A stretch of 64,000 nt of DNA from an uncultured Mucilaginibacter sp. (GTDB lineage: Bacteria; Bacteroidota; Bacteroidia; Sphingobacteriales; Sphingobacteriaceae). Below, in pieces: positions 36,769 through 44,589 of this stretch; position 1 is the first letter of the stretch, and the number at the start of each line of letters is the position of its first letter. The notes under the pieces are model-generated. The model saw nothing but the letters and a program-made list of their open reading frames with translations. It did not search any database and was not told the DNA's origin. Position numbers and translations under genes: made by a program. The stretch is taken from contig CAITEP010000005.1 in assembly GCA_903891475.1 (NCBI GenBank), forward strand, positions 1-64,000. Reading direction: 5' to 3'.

Positions 36769-38229
36769 TTATTCAATAACCAAAGTTGCTATAGAATGTG
36801 CCGGACTGGTAGTTTTTGCGGCTTGTCCTTTAATCCATAAGTAATAGGTTATATCCTCGTCAGTTTTATTCATAACCACTACAGCAATTTTACCATCGGG
36901 GTTTACAAAAGCGGTAGTAACCAGTTTGTCTCTACTTGCCGCGCAAATGATTCTTTTGGCTCCAGGCTGTATAAACTTTGAAAGGTGGCCTATATAATAA
37001 TAGCTATTGGTGTAAATTAAATTCCCGGTTTTGGTATCTGCATGTACCGGGGCAAAGCAAAAATTGCCAACATGGTTAGGGCCACCTTTTTCGTCTAATA
37101 AAATATTCCAATCGGTCCAACCTACAGTTCCGGCATTAAAATCATTGATCATCGAGTAGCCATAGCGTTCGCCCAATACCCAATCATAAAACCTGGTATC
37201 ATTAAAGCTTTCCGCACAACCTTCGGTAAACAATAAATTTTTATCAGGGAAAGCTTCGGCCACTCGGCGTTCATTTTCAAAATTCATACCGGCACCTGTC
37301 CAAGTTTCGTACCAATGGTAACCAATACCCCAAACATATTTAGCCGCCTCCGGGTCTTCCAAAACTGTACTTGCACGTTGGTACAACAGATCGCGGTTAT
37401 GATCCCATGCTATTATTTTTTTATCAGCCATACCAGCTTTAACAAGTGTTGGACCTAAAAAATTCTTAATAAAGTCGCGTTCCTCTTCACCAGTATATAA
37501 GCACGATTCCCAAGTTTGAGTAGCCATAGGCTCGTTTTGTACACTAAGTCCCCAAATTGGAATACCCGCCTTTTCAAAGCCATTGATAAATTTTACATAA
37601 AAATTGGCCCATGATTGACCGAATTCTGGTTTTAACTTACCACCGTGCAACACATTGTTATTTGTTTTCATCCAAGCTGGGGGGCTCCATGGTGAAGCGA
37701 AAAGGGTTAGCTTTCCTCCGGCTGCAGCCATTATTTCTTTTATAAACGGAATTTTGTATTTTTCATCATGTTTTAGATTGAAGGATTTCAAATCCGTATC
37801 ATTATCATTTACATAGCTATAACTTTCGCTCGAAAAGTCACTACTTTGTATAGTTGTACGTCCCATGGTATAACCAATCCCTTTATCTTTATCATAGTAG
37901 GCAGTTAACAGTTCTTTTTGTTTATCCTTTGGTAATTTGTAAAATGTTTCGGCAGAAGCGTCGGTTAATGCTCCCCCTATACCAAGCATGGTTTGAAATG
38001 TTTTAGTAGGATCTACAAAAACTGCAACTTCAGTTTCCACAGGTTGTGGTTTTGATGTAAACTGCAGGGTTTCTGTTTGTGTTAGCTTGTTGGAAGTATT
38101 CTTCGCGGTTAAATATACTTTAACAGTTTTATTAGCCGCCGAATAGGGTGCCGTTGTTTGGGCAAATATAAGTTGACTAGTTAATAAAGCAGGCGCAATA
38201 AATCCGAATTGGATAAGCTTTTTTATCAT
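36769..38229 (-). CDS. Glycoside hydrolase family 30 (beta-1,6-glucanase/glucosylceramidase type)
   Basis: A 486-aa secreted enzyme with a signal peptide ending LIFAQ. The GH30 barrel shows MLGIGGALTDASAETFYKL, GYTMGRTTIQSSDFS, FASPWSPPAWMKTN, the acid/base Glu in SVQNEPMATQTWESC and the nucleophile Glu in LLFTEGCAESF. A C-terminal beta domain (about 410-486) is also typical. In Bacteroidota such proteins cleave beta-1,6-glucan or related beta-glucosides. It has its own terminator and a probable -7 element upstream. No polysaccharide-utilisation partner is adjacent. Confidence 0.92.
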   Translation of the reverse strand: MIKKLIQFGFIAPALLTSQLIFAQTTAPYSAANKTVKVYLTAKNTSNKLTQTETLQFTSKPQPVETEVAVFVDPTKTFQTMLGIGGALTDASAETFYKLPKDKQKELLTAYYDKDKGIGYTMGRTTIQSSDFSSESYSYVNDNDTDLKSFNLKHDEKYKIPFIKEIMAAAGGKLTLFASPWSPPAWMKTNNNVLHGGKLKPEFGQSWANFYVKFINGFEKAGIPIWGLSVQNEPMATQTWESCLYTGEEERDFIKNFLGPTLVKAGMADKKIIAWDHNRDLLYQRASTVLEDPEAAKYVWGIGYHWYETWTGAGMNFENERRVAEAFPDKNLLFTEGCAESFNDTRFYDWVLGERYGYSMINDFNAGTVGWTDWNILLDEKGGPNHVGNFCFAPVHADTKTGNLIYTNSYYYIGHLSKFIQPGAKRIICAASRDKLVTTAFVNPDGKIAVVVMNKTDEDITYYLWIKGQAAKTTSPAHSIATLVIE

Positions 38230-38275
38230 AAATATTTAGCTTTAAAATTGGTGATTGAATATATCCAAAGCTAAA

Positions 38276-38283
38276 AATTTTTG
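38276..38283 (-). promoter_or_regulatory. Probable -7 promoter element of the GH30 gene
   Basis: On the minus strand TAGCTTTG matches TAnnTTTG exactly and lies 46 bp ahead of the GH30 start. It is within one arm of a 9-bp inverted repeat (TTTAGCTTT at 38235-38243 and AAAGCTAAA at 38277-38285). No TTG lies at the usual -33 distance, so the call is tentative. Confidence 0.35.
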
Positions 38284-38381
38284 AATGAATTATAAATTTT
38301 TTGCAATGAATAATAACAATAAGGTTTAATCGATTTGAATCGGTGAATTGAGGGCTTATGAAGAAAAAAGACAAAAGGAAA

Positions 38382-38570
38382 TTAAACTACCTGTTCTTGT
38401 TTTTCTTTCGCAGTTTTTGGGAAAATTAAGTAATTGCTTTGCATGCAGTTAAGGCAAAAGAATATTTTTATAGGTAAAAAGAAGAGTAAATACCTAAAAA
38501 CCCAGTTACGTTTTACCTCATACTCATATTTTGATGAGCATTTTGGGCATCTGCATGGTTGCTTTATCAT
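38382..38570 (-). CDS. Small zinc-ribbon-like protein
   Basis: A 62-aa protein with two CxxC pairs, Cys8-Pro-Lys-Cys11 and Cys39-Leu-Asn-Cys42 (plus Cys6), flanking a hydrophobic segment FRYLLFFLPIKIFF. The pattern suggests a zinc ribbon with a membrane-associating hairpin. No family is recognised. It is upstream of GH30 on the same strand, but a likely GH30 promoter lies between. It is called because of the paired cysteines and a clean ATG start, not from neighbours. Confidence 0.5.
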   Translation of the reverse strand: MIKQPCRCPKCSSKYEYEVKRNWVFRYLLFFLPIKIFFCLNCMQSNYLIFPKTAKEKQEQVV

Positions 38571-38991
38571 ATTAAGTTAAAATTGGTTATTCAAATCAGA
38601 TTTCTCACAAAAGCTTCCTTTTAGCTTGCCAGCAAAGCATAAATCTTGCATGCAAAGACGCTCTTTTTATGTCAGACTAACATTTATTTAAAAGGTTTAA
38701 CGCCTCTAAAAAAAAATTGTTTGTTTTTTTAATACAACGTTTGAAATTATCGAATGGTTGGTTGGGCCTTTTTTATAAATCATTATCATGAAACTTCATA
38801 GCTTGTATAAAAAATATTATTAGAACGCAGCAAATTGTAGAGAAACTATTCTTTTAATTATATAAGAAGCGATTTTATTCTAGCTAAAAAGTAAAAAATC
38901 AAAATGTATTGTCAAAGTATCTTGCCAAATTCAAATTCATTAACATTTTTAAAATTAGCTACATTTATCATTTTATTGTAAACTAATATAT
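38571..38991. other. AT-rich intergenic region upstream of the TetR gene
   Basis: About 420 bp with no credible gene on either strand. It is very AT-rich and contains several A and T runs. The only distinct signal is the TetR operator just to its right. I see no RNA gene or terminator hairpin in it. Confidence 0.5.
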
Positions 38992-39028
38992 ACAGACTTG
39001 TCTGTTCAAAAAATGCAATATATATTTG
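38992..39028 (+). promoter_or_regulatory. tetR promoter with palindromic operator
   Basis: The palindrome ACAGACTTGTCTGT (38992-39005) contains the -33 TTG (38998-39000). Twenty bases later a consensus -7 box TATATTTG (39021-39028) follows. Transcription would begin near 39034, so the protein start is ATG 39049 and not the earlier ATG at 39013. The same 14-bp palindrome occurs upstream of the next operon, which marks it as the repressor's own site. Confidence 0.8.
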
Positions 39029-39048
39029 TTCCATCAAATCAAATTGAT

Positions 39049-39579
39049 ATGGACACCAGAGAAAGAATAGTTGATACCGCCTCCCGCTTGTTTTACCAAC
39101 AAGGCTATAACAGCACCGGTATTAACCAAGTTATAAAAGAGGCTGGCGTAGCAAAAGCAAGCTTGTACCAATACTTTCCATCGAAAGAGGATTTATTGGC
39201 CGAGTATTTAAAAGTAACTGCCTTAGCTACCAATAAAACTTTAAAAGATATGGTGAACAGGTTTGATACGCCTAGAGAAAAAGTATTGGCCATGTTTGAT
39301 TTTTTGTTTGATTACTCAAACGCGAGCGATTTTAACGGTTGTAATTTTTTAAATGTAAATGCCGAACTACCGCGAGAAAATGGACATATCAAAGAGATTA
39401 TCAGGAACCAAAAAAATGAGATTCGCAATTTATTTGCTGGAATTTTGGGCGATTTAAATAAAAATGGCTTGGCGGATGAACTCTACCTGCTTTTTGATGC
39501 CGCCTTAGTTGGTGGTAAGGTTTATGGCGATTTATGGCCCGTAGAAACTACCAAAAGAATAGTGGAGAAATTGATATAA
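39049..39579 (+). CDS. TetR/AcrR-family repressor
   Basis: A 176-aa regulator. The N-terminal helix-turn-helix is canonical (RERIVDTASRLFYQQGYNSTGINQVIKEAGVAKAS...YFPSKEDLLAEYL), and the C-terminal helical ligand-binding domain contains CNFLNVNAELPRE. Start ATG 39049 follows from the promoter position; upstream in-frame starts would lie in the operator or before the transcription start. It probably represses itself and the four-gene operon at 39672-41919 by blocking RNA polymerase at the -33 element. The inducing ligand is unknown; operon content suggests an electrophile or oxidant. Confidence 0.93.
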   Translation: MDTRERIVDTASRLFYQQGYNSTGINQVIKEAGVAKASLYQYFPSKEDLLAEYLKVTALATNKTLKDMVNRFDTPREKVLAMFDFLFDYSNASDFNGCNFLNVNAELPRENGHIKEIIRNQKNEIRNLFAGILGDLNKNGLADELYLLFDAALVGGKVYGDLWPVETTKRIVEKLI

Positions 39580-39597
39580 TTTTTTTATAAATAAAAA

Positions 39598-39635
39598 ACA
39601 GACTTGTCTGTATGTAAAATCAAAAAATACTTTAA
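39598..39635 (+). promoter_or_regulatory. Second TetR operator and promoter of the target operon
   Basis: ACAGACTTGTCTGT at 39598-39611 is identical to the operator ahead of the tetR gene. Its TTG (39604-39606) can serve as -33 box, with TACTTTAA (39628-39635), a poorer -7 match, 21 bp further on. It lies 61 bp ahead of the first gene of the operon. Confidence 0.75.
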
Positions 39636-39671
39636 AACATAAAATAATACACTCTTTAAAAATATATCATC

Positions 39672-40175
39672 ATGACAACAACTTATCAAAATCTGGTATT
39701 ACCAGGTAAACCAACAGCAACAAAAACAATTTTATGGGCCACCTTAATTTCTGGCAGTTTGGATGCCTTAGCAGGTGTTATTGTTTATCTGTCCTTATTT
39801 GGGTACAACCCATTCCAAGTATTACAATCTATTGCAGAAGGCATTTACGGTCCGGCAGCTTTCAAAGGCGGGTTGCTGACTGTATCAGCAGGATTGGTAC
39901 TGCATTATTTTATAGCCTTTGTGGTATCGGTCATCTTCTTCTATGCCTATCCAAAAATTAAAATCTTGAGCAAATACAACGTAGCATCGGGCTTGTTATT
40001 TGGAGCCGCCATTTGGTTGGTGATGAATTTGGTAGTAGTACCATTATCAAACATTCCGGCTACACCTTTTAATCCGCTATTGGCCTTCATAGGCATTAGC
40101 TGGCACATGGTATTGGTTGGTTTACCAATCGCCTTAATTACAAAAGCCTTTTACACCTCAACCGAAAATAAATAA
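39672..40175 (+). CDS. Four-helix membrane protein, unknown function
   Basis: A 167-aa integral membrane protein with four hydrophobic helices (about 20-42, 65-92, 103-125 and 133-158). The first helix region reads TLISGSLDALAGVIVYLSLFG. I recall similar conserved membrane proteins of unknown role in Bacteroidota and Proteobacteria but cannot name a characterised one. As the first gene after the second TetR operator it is probably induced with the AhpD-like, DUF1348 and PNPOx-like genes. Confidence 0.8.
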   Translation: MTTTYQNLVLPGKPTATKTILWATLISGSLDALAGVIVYLSLFGYNPFQVLQSIAEGIYGPAAFKGGLLTVSAGLVLHYFIAFVVSVIFFYAYPKIKILSKYNVASGLLFGAAIWLVMNLVVVPLSNIPATPFNPLLAFIGISWHMVLVGLPIALITKAFYTSTENK

Positions 40176-40261
40176 CAAAAACGCTGCCCCCATCTCTATA
40201 ATTATGGAAATGGAATAATATTAACATCAATACATATTTAAACAAATTAAAAATTAAAAAA

Positions 40262-40810
40262 ATGAAAAATTTCGCAATCCCAACAAAAGAACAAGTATCA
40301 ACTGGTAACCAAGCAATTTTCGAAAATCTGGAAAAAGGCCTAGGCTTTGTACCAAATTTGTATGCCACCTTTGCCTATTCTGATACCGCTTTAGGCAATT
40401 ACATTACCTTTCAAAATGCCAAAAGCTCGTTAAGAGGTAAAGAAAGAGAAGCCATTAACTTAGTGGTTAGTCAGGTAAATGATTGCAGGTATTGCCAAAG
40501 CGCGCATACCGCTATTGGAAAAATGAATGGCTATACCGACGAGCAAATCATCGACCTGCGCAAAGGACATGCCCCCTTTGACGCTAAAATTGATGCATTG
40601 GTAAAATTAGCCAAAGATATTACCATCAATCATGGTCGCCCATCTGCGCAATTGGTTGATAATTTCTTTGCGGCAGGATACAATGAAGGCAATTTGGTTG
40701 ACGTTATTTTGGTAATTGGCGATAAAATTATCAGCAACTACTTAAACAATATTACCAATACCCCCATCGATTTCCCGGTAGCAGTACCATTGGAAACTGT
40801 TGAAGCATAA
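40262..40810 (+). CDS. AhpD-like carboxymuconolactone decarboxylase family protein
   Basis: A 182-aa all-helical protein of the CMD/AhpD family. The redox motif is CRYCQSAH (CxxC plus His), preceded by the conserved Glu of REAINLVVSQ. Such proteins reduce peroxides or act as thiol-disulfide partners. It lies 86 bp after the membrane protein gene and 64 bp before the DUF1348 gene in the TetR-controlled operon, which points to oxidative or electrophile stress. Confidence 0.9.
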   Translation: MKNFAIPTKEQVSTGNQAIFENLEKGLGFVPNLYATFAYSDTALGNYITFQNAKSSLRGKEREAINLVVSQVNDCRYCQSAHTAIGKMNGYTDEQIIDLRKGHAPFDAKIDALVKLAKDITINHGRPSAQLVDNFFAAGYNEGNLVDVILVIGDKIISNYLNNITNTPIDFPVAVPLETVEA

Positions 40811-40832
40811 TTGTTTGTTTTTTTGTGTATCC

Positions 40833-40858
40833 TTAACCGGGGGAATTTCCCCCGGTTA
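40833..40858 (+). terminator. Stem-loop within the TetR-controlled operon
   Basis: The stem AACCGGGGG (40835-40843) pairs with CCCCCGGTT (40849-40857) across AATTT, with possible extra A-T pairs closing the loop. It follows the AhpD-like stop by about 25 bp. The T-run after it is weak, so it may attenuate rather than fully stop transcription into the last two genes. Confidence 0.55.
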
Positions 40859-40874
40859 TTAATTGAAATAAAAG

Positions 40875-41291
40875 ATGGAAACCATTACTCGCCCACCCCT
40901 GCCTCCCTTCACCCTAGAAACCGCCTTGATAAAAGTTCAAGCTGCACAAGATGCCTGGAACACCAAAGACCCTGAACGTGTAGCCTTGGCCTATACCATG
41001 GATACTGAATGGCGCAACCGTACCGAATTTATTAATGGTCGTGAAGAAGTTAAAGCCTTTTTAACCCGTAAATGGAAAAAGGAGCTGCATTATAAATTAA
41101 AAAAAGAACTTTGGGGCTTCCAGGAAAACCGAATGGCCGTCACCTTTCAATACGAGTGGCAAAACCATAGCGGACAATGGTTTCGTAGCTATGGCAACGA
41201 GCTTTGGGAGTTTGATGAAAATGGCCTGATGCGTAAAAGATTGGCCAGCATTAATGATATGGAGATTTTAGAGAGAGATAGGATTTTATAA
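40875..41291 (+). CDS. DUF1348 / NTF2-like protein
   Basis: A 138-aa NTF2-fold protein matching the DUF1348 group: [42 protein letters not shown] and [16 protein letters not shown]. These small cone-shaped proteins bind or convert small hydrophobic molecules; no reaction is established for this group. It is the third gene of the TetR-controlled operon, 16 bp ahead of the flavin-binding-type protein. Confidence 0.88.
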   Translation: METITRPPLPPFTLETALIKVQAAQDAWNTKDPERVALAYTMDTEWRNRTEFINGREEVKAFLTRKWKKELHYKLKKELWGFQENRMAVTFQYEWQNHSGQWFRSYGNELWEFDENGLMRKRLASINDMEILERDRIL

Positions 41292-41307
41292 TTATAAATT
41301 TTATATC

Positions 41308-41919
41308 ATGGCAAGTAATTATCAATCAATCGCTTTTGGGGAAGAGACCAAAAAATTGCAGGAAAAATACGGCAGCAGGAGTAGCTATGCCAGGGTAGAG
41401 CTAACCAGTTATTATGATGGTTTGACCAAAAACGAAATAGCCTTTATTAGCGAACGCGATGGTTTTTATATAGCCAGCAACGGGCACGATGGCTATCCAT
41501 ATATTCAATACCGTGGCGGCCCGGCAGGTTTTTTGGGGGTAATTGACAATAACACGCTGGGATTTTTAGATTTTCGGGGGAATAAGCAATACATATCAAC
41601 CGGGAATGTAAAAGAGGATGATAAGGTAGCCTTAATGATTATGGATTATGCCCGCAAGGCACGACTAAAAATATATGCCAAAGCCGAGATTATTGATTTA
41701 GGAACAGATGCGGCTTTGGAAGAAAAACTAGCCATTGCAGGTTATAATGCCAAACCCGAAAGAATTATTAAATTACATATCCAAGCCTACGACTGGAACT
41801 GCCCGCAACACATTGTTCAACGTTTTACTATTCCAGAAATTGAAGATGCCTTTGCCGCGCAAAAGGATTATATACAGCAATTAAGGGCAGAAATTGAAAG
41901 ACTTAAAAATGAACACTGA
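41308..41919 (+). CDS. Pyridoxamine-5'-phosphate-oxidase-like flavoprotein
   Basis: A 203-aa protein with a split-barrel FMN-binding fold of the PNPOx-like family: ISERDGFYIASNGHDGYPYIQ, PAGFLGVIDNNTLGFLD and DKVALMIMDYARKARLKIYAKAEII. Such proteins reduce quinones, haem-related compounds or F420-like substrates. The C-terminal 30 residues form a charged helix. It is the last gene of the operon, and its stop codon directly abuts the stop of the convergent DUF6624 gene. Confidence 0.88.
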   Translation: MASNYQSIAFGEETKKLQEKYGSRSSYARVELTSYYDGLTKNEIAFISERDGFYIASNGHDGYPYIQYRGGPAGFLGVIDNNTLGFLDFRGNKQYISTGNVKEDDKVALMIMDYARKARLKIYAKAEIIDLGTDAALEEKLAIAGYNAKPERIIKLHIQAYDWNCPQHIVQRFTIPEIEDAFAAQKDYIQQLRAEIERLKNEH

Positions 41920-42513
41920 CTAATGTTGTTCAAATAGTTTTAAGTATTCTTTTAAAGACTGTAAACCCACCGATTTGCGCAAAGAATCAACATGTATTGA
42001 ATCCCGCATTGGCAAAGTCTTGGTAATATGTGTAATTGGGTCGGTTATTAGTTGTGTACCATAAATTTGTTTTTGTCCAGTATTTACTAAAACCCTGTCT
42101 TGTAGCAAGGCGAAATCCTCGCCAGATGCATTTTGACGTTTTACCTGTTTTGCCATTAATAACAATACCTTTTGCTGAAAGGCTATATCGTCATCACAAT
42201 GTTGTACAATCGCCCAAAAACTATCACTGCCCTTCTCGCCAACCAAATTATATCCAGGGTAGCCATATTTTTTTACAATTAATTTGGCAGCAATCATATT
42301 TAAACTATCGGCGATTGACATGTTGTTATAAATGGTATTTTCATCATAAACCGACTTTTTACCATCTTGTAGTTTCAACGCCTCAATTCTCCATTTTTGA
42401 TCTGTTTTAAACATAGCTAAAATTTTATGTTGCAGCTTATAGTTTATTTTGGTTTGAGAAAAGGCAATGGAGTTTAGAATTAGGAATAAGGAAATATTAA
42501 GGAGAATTTTCAT
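41920..42513 (-). CDS. Exported DUF6624-like protein
   Basis: A 197-aa protein with a signal peptide (MKILLNISLFLILNSIAFSQ). The C-terminal half has a pattern I associate with DUF6624: KYGYPGYNLVGEKGSDSFWAIVQHCDDDIAFQQKVL and ALLQDRVLVNTGQKQIYGTQL. No function is known for these proteins. It is convergent with the preceding operon with no spacer, so its transcript must overlap the opposite strand. Confidence 0.78.
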   Translation of the reverse strand: MKILLNISLFLILNSIAFSQTKINYKLQHKILAMFKTDQKWRIEALKLQDGKKSVYDENTIYNNMSIADSLNMIAAKLIVKKYGYPGYNLVGEKGSDSFWAIVQHCDDDIAFQQKVLLLMAKQVKRQNASGEDFALLQDRVLVNTGQKQIYGTQLITDPITHITKTLPMRDSIHVDSLRKSVGLQSLKEYLKLFEQH

Positions 42514-42692
42514 GGTTTTAAGGTTTAATTATCTGTTGCCTAATTTACCGTTTTAAAAACACAGTTTACCCAAATTGAAAATGAAGGTTGTGTTTATTGT
42601 TTTTTTCATTAAAACATCAAAAATAAAAACACTTTTAACTTTATAATAATGGTTTTCAAGATTTAGTATATATAGTAAGAATGCTAAACAAT

Positions 42693-42700
42693 TATATTTG
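42693..42700 (+). promoter_or_regulatory. Possible -7 element ahead of the AraC-type gene
   Basis: TATATTTG matches the Bacteroidota TAnnTTTG box and lies 39 bp before the start codon. No TTG is present at the normal -33 distance, so this may need an activator or be chance in AT-rich DNA. Confidence 0.3.
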
Positions 42701-42739
42701 TTTAACATTTTCTGAATTTTTTTAAATCAAATTAGTTCA

Positions 42740-43459
42740 ATGGATAATTTTGTTTTAATGTTTAGTGCTCGTCAAATAAGCTCTAAAATACATCATCATC
42801 TCGCCTTACAAATTGTATTTACTACTCATATCCCATTTAATTCAGTTATAGCAGGTATGGAATACGAAAAAATTTATGGATTTATGGTAAAGCCCAATAT
42901 TACACATGCATGTACCGTTACTGAAGGTGAGCTAAACATTATAAACATTGAACCTTACTCTACTACAGGTAAATTTATAAATCAAATGTTCTCTCAAGGA
43001 AATGACGTTATTGTATTTGAAACTAAACAAGAATTTCAACACCATTTTGATTTGAATAAAACAGATATTTTAAATTCATTGCACCAAAAAATAAATACCT
43101 ATTCAAACTTACCAAAACAGGATAGTAGAATGTTAAAAGTGATTGATTACTTGAATCAAAACTTTCATCTTCAAAACTTAAATCCTCACTTTTTATCACA
43201 AATGATTAATTTATCCTCATCCCGATTTTCGGTTTTGTTTAAAGAATATACTGGTGCCAGTCTTTCGAGGTATCTATTATGGTTAAGACTAAGGAAGGCA
43301 ATAAACTTGTCGCTGCTTGAAAAAGGATTATCATTAACTAACATTGCAATTGAGGCCGGGTTTTATGATTTACCTCAATTAAATAAATACATGAAGGAAA
43401 TGATAGGTGTACCCCCCCAAATTTTTAAACAATACAGTAACCTGATACAAGCTTATTAA
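42740..43459 (+). CDS. AraC-family transcriptional regulator
   Basis: A 239-aa protein. The C-terminal about 100 residues carry two helix-turn-helix units: LNPHFLSQMINLSSSRFSVLFKEYTGASLSRYLLWLRLRKA and LTNIAIEAGFYDLPQLNKYMKEMIGVPPQIFKQ. The N-terminal part is a small sensor-like domain of unknown ligand. Gene and neighbour (43536) are AT-rich compared with the rest of the window. It probably controls the oxidoreductase gene 76 bp downstream on the same strand (inference). Confidence 0.88.
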   Translation: MDNFVLMFSARQISSKIHHHLALQIVFTTHIPFNSVIAGMEYEKIYGFMVKPNITHACTVTEGELNIINIEPYSTTGKFINQMFSQGNDVIVFETKQEFQHHFDLNKTDILNSLHQKINTYSNLPKQDSRMLKVIDYLNQNFHLQNLNPHFLSQMINLSSSRFSVLFKEYTGASLSRYLLWLRLRKAINLSLLEKGLSLTNIAIEAGFYDLPQLNKYMKEMIGVPPQIFKQYSNLIQAY

Positions 43460-43535
43460 TACTAAACCTTTTAAATTGCATTTCTTGTTGTTTTCAAAAA
43501 CAGATATAAATCATATATTTTAAATTGGGAGAAAA

Positions 43536-44474
43536 ATGAAAATTGTATCGTACAATAGCTTTGGCGGAATTGAGAAATTAGGCCTCACAGAACTTAATAA
43601 GCCGGAACCATTAGCAGATGAAGTTTTAATAAAAATAAAAGCAGTTTCTATAAATCCGCTAGATTGGAAGATAAGGAAGGGTGAAATGAAACTGATGTCG
43701 GGAAGTAAGTTTCCTAAAAAAATAGGGATAGATTTTTCAGGCAGCGTAGAGAAAGTTGGACCAAAGGTAACCTTATTTAAAAATGAAGATCTTGTTTTTG
43801 GCGCAGTAAATGGAATGAAGGAGGGCGCATTAGGTGAGTATGTTATTGTAAAGGAAAGTCAACTATTCCAAAAGCCTGAAAACTTGAGTTTTTCTCAAGC
43901 AGCTTCCATACCAGTGGTAGGTGCTGGCGCATTTGATGCCATCTATAATTTAGGCAAAGTAAAAGCAGGGAAACAAGTTTTAATAAACGGGGCTACGGGA
44001 GGGATGGGTATGTTTGCCCTACAGCTAGCAAAACAGGCTGGGGCAATTGTAACTGCTGTAGCCAATACTGATGGAATTAAATTAGCGTTGGATTGGGGTG
44101 CCGACCAAGTAATTGATTATACTAAAATAAACATCATAGAAACTGAAAAAAAATTCGATGTTATTTTTGATTTATCAGGTAGATTAAATTTTAAAAATAC
44201 AAAATTAATACTTACTAAAAATGGCATCTTCATTAATCCTATACCGGTTCCGGTGCAAATAATTACCTCCGCAATAGCAAATATTTTTAGTGTACAAAAA
44301 AATAAAATTCTATTATCTGCTGTGAATAAAGTTGCAATGGATGGAATATTGGCAGCCGTAAAAAAGGGTTTAAAAATAGAAGTTAGTAAAACATTTCCGT
44401 TCGATGATTTTAAAAAGGCCTATGAATATTGTGAAAAAGGAAAGTATTTTGGTAAGGTTACTATTGAGTTATAG
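43536..44474 (+). CDS. Zinc-independent MDR-family NAD(P)-dependent oxidoreductase (quinone-reductase type)
   Basis: A 312-aa medium-chain dehydrogenase/reductase. GroES-like N-terminal part (DEVLIKIKAVSINPLDWKIRKG), IGIDFSGSVEKVG, and the nucleotide fold with GATGGMGMFALQLAKQAGA. The zinc-binding cysteines of alcohol dehydrogenases are missing, which places it with the quinone oxidoreductase-like branch. It likely reduces alpha,beta-unsaturated carbonyls or quinones with NAD(P)H. It follows an AraC-type regulator that may control it. Confidence 0.88.
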   Translation: MKIVSYNSFGGIEKLGLTELNKPEPLADEVLIKIKAVSINPLDWKIRKGEMKLMSGSKFPKKIGIDFSGSVEKVGPKVTLFKNEDLVFGAVNGMKEGALGEYVIVKESQLFQKPENLSFSQAASIPVVGAGAFDAIYNLGKVKAGKQVLINGATGGMGMFALQLAKQAGAIVTAVANTDGIKLALDWGADQVIDYTKINIIETEKKFDVIFDLSGRLNFKNTKLILTKNGIFINPIPVPVQIITSAIANIFSVQKNKILLSAVNKVAMDGILAAVKKGLKIEVSKTFPFDDFKKAYEYCEKGKYFGKVTIEL

Positions 44475-44589
44475 GAAAAATATTTTTTTGATACCATTTT
44501 TAGCCATTTTTAAATAGTTGACGTGCTTGCAATTTATTTAAAAATGCAAACTAGATAAATGGCATAATTTGTGAAATTGGTATAAATTT

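Noticed and set aside
30975-38229. GH125 and GH30 genes as a polysaccharide utilisation locus
   Set aside because: They are on opposite strands, separated by dapA and other genes, and there is no SusC/SusD pair or regulator nearby.
39013-39048. Earlier ATG for the TetR repressor
   Set aside because: It lies before the predicted transcription start (about 39034) given the TTG-N20-TATATTTG promoter, and adds residues ahead of the normal helix-turn-helix start.
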